From assembly GCA_946414885.1 (NCBI GenBank), contig CAMKQH010000018.1, positions 18,019 to 82,018 on the forward strand: DNA of 64,000 bases, written 5' to 3'. Source of the stretch: an uncultured Lachnospiraceae bacterium. GTDB lineage: Bacteria > Bacillota > Clostridia > Lachnospirales > Lachnospiraceae. Under the pieces are notes generated by a model. The model was not told where the DNA came from and ran no database searches. It saw only the letters and a list, made by a program, of their open reading frames with translations. This document shows positions 61,135 to 64,000 of the stretch, piece after piece (position 1 is the stretch's first letter; each line of letters starts with the position of its first letter). Both the position numbers and the translations under genes were made by a program.

Positions 61135-61507
61135 CGCGTCCGTGGAGCGGGTAGTGCGCGGACTTGAGAAGCTAAACGTGCATTTTAAGGGGAAACTGGA
61201 GGAGAAGACGGTCAGCGTTGACGCCATGGAGGTCTATTATCTGGAAAGCGTTGAGCGGAAGATATTTCTTTATGCGAAGGAGCAGGTGTACCGCTATGAC
61301 GGAAATCTGGCGGCGCTGGACGCAGACTTAAGGCACACGGACTTTGTCAGGATCTCGCGGACCTGCATTATGAACGTTTCGCATTTGAAGGAAATCCGCC
61401 AACTCCAAAACAGTCGCTTGGAGGCCGTCCTGGATAATGGGGAGAAGCTGATCGTATCTCGAAAATACTTAAAGGACATCAAAAATGCATTTCGGAGGGA
61501 AGCGTGA
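61067..61507 (+). CDS. LytTR-domain transcriptional regulator (no receiver domain), second copy
   Basis: A 146-residue protein, homologous to the one at 11564-12004. The LytTR domain (about 48-142) contains VYYLESVERKIFLYA, FVRISRTCIMNVSHLKEI and VSRKYLKDIKNAF. The start overlaps the serine hydrolase gene by 68 bases in another frame, which is long for an operon overlap. It is followed by a DUF3021 gene. It probably regulates the neighbouring genes; the target is unknown. Confidence 0.86.
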   Translation: MKIIKRQVKDQPLTVIVEYPEYDASVERVVRGLEKLNVHFKGKLEEKTVSVDAMEVYYLESVERKIFLYAKEQVYRYDGNLAALDADLRHTDFVRISRTCIMNVSHLKEIRQLQNSRLEAVLDNGEKLIVSRKYLKDIKNAFRREA

Positions 61508-61905
61508 TGAAGAGAATACTTAGGGATACCTGCATCTTATCTGCATTGATGATCTTTAGCGTTTTTACGATTTCGATGATATGGTCCGGGCTGACGGATG
61601 AGATTTTGCTTGTGCTGGAACTCTTTGGACTTTCATTTTTGATCGCAATCATTAATTTCGTCTGTGACGAGATTCTGCCTTTCTCCATCATGGGGAACTA
61701 TCTGGTGAAATACGTGGCAGTGACGTGCATCGTTATGCTGTATGGCTTCATTGTCGGGTGGTTTTTCCGAAGTAATTTCTGGATGGCGGCGATCTACGTG
61801 GCAATTGTGTTTGTACTGGCGTATTTGTTGGACAGTTTCCAGACCAAGAAGGATTTGGAGTACATTAATGGGCAGATTAAAGCAAAAGACGCGGCTTGCA
61901 AATAA
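61507..61905 (+). CDS. DUF3021 family membrane protein, second copy
   Basis: A 132-residue membrane protein with four transmembrane helices (about 9-27, 37-57, 66-86 and 92-112) and a charged tail. It matches the DUF3021 protein at 11106-11534 in length and layout. The ATG at 61507 overlaps the LytTR stop (TGATG) with GGAGGG seven bases upstream. Its 3' end holds the promoter elements of the desulfoferrodoxin gene. Confidence 0.8.
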   Translation: MKRILRDTCILSALMIFSVFTISMIWSGLTDEILLVLELFGLSFLIAIINFVCDEILPFSIMGNYLVKYVAVTCIVMLYGFIVGWFFRSNFWMAAIYVAIVFVLAYLLDSFQTKKDLEYINGQIKAKDAACK

Positions 61906-61924
61906 GGGATAAAATCGGTATAAT
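61896..61924 (+). promoter_or_regulatory. Promoter of the desulfoferrodoxin-rubrerythrin-flavoprotein unit
   Basis: TTGCAA and a perfect TATAAT are separated by 17 bases, at the very end of the DUF3021 gene. No PerR-type box is recognised nearby. Confidence 0.7.
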
Positions 61925-62010
61925 GGTGGCAAGGCGAATGGAGGCGACAGAAAGCTTCATGGCCGGAAACGAACGGAATTGAAAAGACGGAATAAGGAGG
62001 TTACAAAGGT

Positions 62011-62391
62011 ATGGATCTGAGATTTTTTGTATGTGAGCATTGCGGTAACATGGTGGTTGTGATCAAGGATAAGAAGGTGCCCATGGTTTGTTGCGGGCAG
62101 AAAATGACGGAGATCATTCCCGGAACGACGGACGCTGCAGTGGAAAAGCACGTTCCCGCGTTTGAAGTGAAGGACGGAAAGGTTTGCGTAAAGGTTGGCG
62201 AAGTTGCACATCCTATGGTTGAGGCGCATTTCATTGAGTGGGTGATCGTACAGACGGACAAGGGATTCCAGAAAAAGGACCTGAAGGCTGGCGATGCGCC
62301 TGAGGTTTGTTTCGCGATCTGCGAGGATGAGAAGGTAGAGGCGGTTTACGCATACTGCAACCTTCACGGACTCTGGAAGAAAGAGGCATAA
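62011..62391 (+). CDS. dfx: Desulfoferrodoxin (superoxide reductase)
   Basis: A 126-residue two-domain superoxide reductase. The N-terminal desulforedoxin centre has CEHC (about 9-12) and CC (about 28-29). The C-terminal iron-binding domain contributes [23 protein letters not shown] with its histidines, and the Cys/His pair of CNLHGLW. It reduces superoxide to peroxide without making oxygen. It is first of three genes for oxygen detoxification and iron-sulfur electron transfer, with a strong AAGGAGG site. Confidence 0.95.
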   Translation: MDLRFFVCEHCGNMVVVIKDKKVPMVCCGQKMTEIIPGTTDAAVEKHVPAFEVKDGKVCVKVGEVAHPMVEAHFIEWVIVQTDKGFQKKDLKAGDAPEVCFAICEDEKVEAVYAYCNLHGLWKKEA

Positions 62392-62452
62392 AAGACGTGA
62401 AGCTGCGTCCCGGAAAGGGAAAGCTTTGCGGGGAAAACATGGAAGGAGATTG

Positions 62453-62998
62453 ATGATGATGGGAAATAAATATGCAGGAACGCAGACGGAAAAGAACTTG
62501 ATGGCGGCTTTCGCAGGAGAGTCCCAGGCGAGAAATAAATATACCTATTTTGCATCCACCGCAAAGAAAGAGGGCTATGAGCAGATCTCTGCCATTTTCT
62601 TAAAGACGGCTGAAAACGAAAAGGAACATGCGAAGCTGTGGTTCAAGGAACTGCAGGGAATAGGCAACACGGCCCAAAACCTTGCGGCAGCTGCTGACGG
62701 CGAGAACTATGAGTGGACGGACATGTATGAAGAGTTCGCAAAGACGGCGGAAGCAGAAGGCTTTACGGAGCTTGCAGCGAAGTTCCGCGGCGTAGCGGCG
62801 ATCGAGAAGGCGCATGAAGAGAGATACCGCGCATTGCTTAAGAACATCGAGACGGCACAGGTATTTGAAAAGAGCACGGTCAAGGTTTGGGAGTGCAGAA
62901 ACTGCGGACACGTTGTTGTTGGAACCAAGGCACCTGAGGTTTGTCCCGTATGTAATCATCCCCAGAGCTTCTTCGAAGTTCGCGAGGAGAATTACTAG
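62453..62998 (+). CDS. rbr: Rubrerythrin
   Basis: A 181-residue peroxide reductase. A ferritin-like diiron domain (about 1-140) has [29 protein letters not shown] and [15 protein letters not shown], and a C-terminal rubredoxin-like centre (WECRNCGHV and CPVCNHPQS) follows. This is the usual order of rubrerythrin. Three ATG codons in frame (62453, 62456 and 62459) follow AAGGAG, so the exact start is uncertain by up to two residues. It lies 61 bases after desulfoferrodoxin and 68 bases before the flavoprotein, probably in one unit. Confidence 0.94.
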   Translation: MMMGNKYAGTQTEKNLMAAFAGESQARNKYTYFASTAKKEGYEQISAIFLKTAENEKEHAKLWFKELQGIGNTAQNLAAAADGENYEWTDMYEEFAKTAEAEGFTELAAKFRGVAAIEKAHEERYRALLKNIETAQVFEKSTVKVWECRNCGHVVVGTKAPEVCPVCNHPQSFFEVREENY

Positions 62999-63066
62999 GA
63001 CGAACGACGCCTAAGGCGGCGTGATCTTCCATGAGGGGAAGATACTTACGAGAAAGGAGATTTGAG

Positions 63067-63690
63067 ATGGACCAGAAGGTATTGCAGAAATTGAGTTATG
63101 GCTTGTTTGTGCTTACGGCGAATCAGAATGGCAAGGACAATGGATGCATTATCAATACGCCTTGCCAGGTTGCGTCGGAGCCAATGATGATCAGCATTTC
63201 GGTCAATAAGGCCAATTACACTTGTGACATGATCAAGGAGACAAGGAAGTTTACCATTTCGATTCTCAGTGAGGATGCCAAATTTGATACGTTCAAGCAT
63301 TTTGGCTTCCAGTCGGGCAGGGACGTCAACAAGTTTGCGACCTATACGGATTGCAAGCGGGTTGCGAACGGAACCATGGCCGTGACGGCAGGAACTAATG
63401 CCTATATTTCAGCCTACGTTCAGCAACAAATTGACCTGGGAAGTCACATGCTGTTTATCGCGCAGGTGACGGACGGTGCGATCTTTAATAACGTGCCTTC
63501 CGCGACGTATGCTTATTACTTTGCAAACATTAAACCGAAGCCCGAGGCAGTTGGAAAGACGCCGGAAGGACAGACGGTTTGGAGGTGCAAGATCTGCGGA
63601 TATGAGTTCGTGGGCGAGGAGCTCCCGGAGGATTTCATTTGTCCCATCTGCAAGCATCCGGCAAGTGATTTTGAGAAGGTATTGAAGTAG
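63067..63690 (+). CDS. Flavin reductase-rubredoxin fusion (high-molecular-weight rubredoxin)
   Basis: A 207-residue protein. An N-terminal flavin-binding domain (about 1-150: KLSYGLFVLTANQNGKDNG, then CQVASEPMMISISV) resembles flavin reductase-like proteins. A C-terminal rubredoxin domain (about 163-207) has CKICGYEF and CPICKHPASDF. In Moorella-type anaerobes such Hrb proteins carry electrons to flavodiiron or rubrerythrin partners. It ends the oxidative-stress unit and is followed by a strong terminator. Confidence 0.92.
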   Translation: MDQKVLQKLSYGLFVLTANQNGKDNGCIINTPCQVASEPMMISISVNKANYTCDMIKETRKFTISILSEDAKFDTFKHFGFQSGRDVNKFATYTDCKRVANGTMAVTAGTNAYISAYVQQQIDLGSHMLFIAQVTDGAIFNNVPSATYAYYFANIKPKPEAVGKTPEGQTVWRCKICGYEFVGEELPEDFICPICKHPASDFEKVLK

Positions 63691-63721
63691 GGACGGGAGC
63701 TAAATAAGTTTTGTGAATGAC

Positions 63722-63759
63722 GGAAGCGTTGAAAGACTGGTCAACGCTTCCTTTTTTTT
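63722..63759 (+). terminator. Intrinsic terminator of the oxidative-stress unit
   Basis: A perfect 9-bp stem GGAAGCGTT/AACGCTTCC followed by eight T residues. Confidence 0.92.
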
Positions 63760-63776
63760 GAGAACTCACTAAATAC

Positions 63777-64000
63777 TACGCCTGGGGAGCAAAAACAAGA
63801 GGCAGGCGGTAGTGAAATGAGGAAAAGCTACCGCCTGGGGAGCAAAAACAAGAGGCAGGCGGTAGTGAAATGGGTAAATGTTACCGCTTGGAGGGAAAAA
63901 ACGGAGGAGGGGCGGTAGTGAAATGAGGAAAAGCTACCGCCTGGGGAGCAAAAACAAGAGGCAGGCGGTAGTGAAATGGGTAAATGCTACCGCCTGGATA
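63777..64000. repeat. 53-bp tandem repeats at the right edge (continuing beyond the window)
   Basis: Four complete units start at 63777 (one base short), 63829, 63882 and 63935, and a fifth begins at 63988. Each contains ACCGCCT and AGGCGGT as an inverted repeat around GGGAGCAAAAACAAGAGG. Units alternate between two end types (ATGAGGAAAAGC and ATGGGTAAATG), so the real period may be 106 bases. No ORF of note runs through it. Confidence 0.92.

Noticed and set aside
63777..64000. CRISPR array
   Set aside because: The whole 53-bp unit is repeated with no unique spacers, and no cas genes are near.

Overview
The window looks like chromosomal DNA of a spore-forming member of the Clostridia, most likely Lachnospiraceae. 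The evidence is a SpoIIP gene and a SigK-type sigma factor, anaerobic oxidative-stress proteins (two rubrerythrins, desulfoferrodoxin, a flavoprotein-rubredoxin), low-GC Gram-positive promoters and ribosome binding sites, and LytTR/DUF3021 and DUF4037 families common in that group. No rRNA, tRNA, CRISPR array, phage module or intact insertion sequence was seen.

Layout. 0-5.4 kb is a conserved core: spoIIP, lepA, hemW, then a sigK-like gene with no pro-sequence. 5.6-14.5 kb holds a secreted LRR/SLH protein, a YifB/ComM ATPase, dprA, a leftward ABC-2 exporter operon with its LytTR/DUF3021 regulator, and mazG. 14.5-19.4 kb encodes a 1217-residue membrane sensor (ECF S-like membrane part, two-component-type propeller, Y_Y_Y, HD-GYP c-di-GMP phosphodiesterase) coupled to a BMP-family binding protein. 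19.4-27.4 kb has an attenuator-like leader before a small Cys-rich protein and rtcB, an HTH-methyltransferase, a serine hydrolase, a candidate structured RNA of about 245 nt, and a two-gene ABC exporter.

27.5-32.6 kb (locus A) is a tight operon: acylphosphatase, metallo-hydrolase, an unknown protein, a DUF4037 nucleotidyltransferase-like protein, a small beta-domain protein, a zinc-ribbon Ser/Thr kinase and an HTH-like protein. 50.4-58.6 kb (locus B) is a related operon: zinc-ribbon pseudokinase, VWA-like protein, divergent PurA-like ligase, membrane proteins, NAD-dependent epimerase and a TPR-DUF4037 protein. Together they look like a kinase/VWA/nucleotide-modification signalling system that I cannot match to a described one.

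34.5-43.9 kb is AT-richer and accessory. Two nearly identical c-di-GMP-I riboswitches, each followed by an intrinsic terminator, precede gene sets for zinc-ribbon membrane proteins, coiled-coil lipoproteins, a ComEC-like metallo-hydrolase lipoprotein and an SPFH-GYF protein flanked by two paralogous zinc-ribbon proteins. With the HD-GYP protein upstream, this points to c-di-GMP control of a cell-envelope module.

44-50.3 kb has a flavodoxin, two type II toxin-antitoxin loci whose toxin genes both carry internal deletions while the antitoxins are intact, an aldose epimerase, lipoproteins, an SRAP-family protein next to a membrane-anchored nuclease, and a secreted GH10 xylanase. 58.6-63.7 kb carries oxidative-stress genes around a membrane serine hydrolase and a second LytTR/DUF3021 pair. 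Two tandem-repeat blocks lie at 59.3 kb and at the right edge of the window.

All assignments come from reading the sequence and from memory of protein families. No database search was run.
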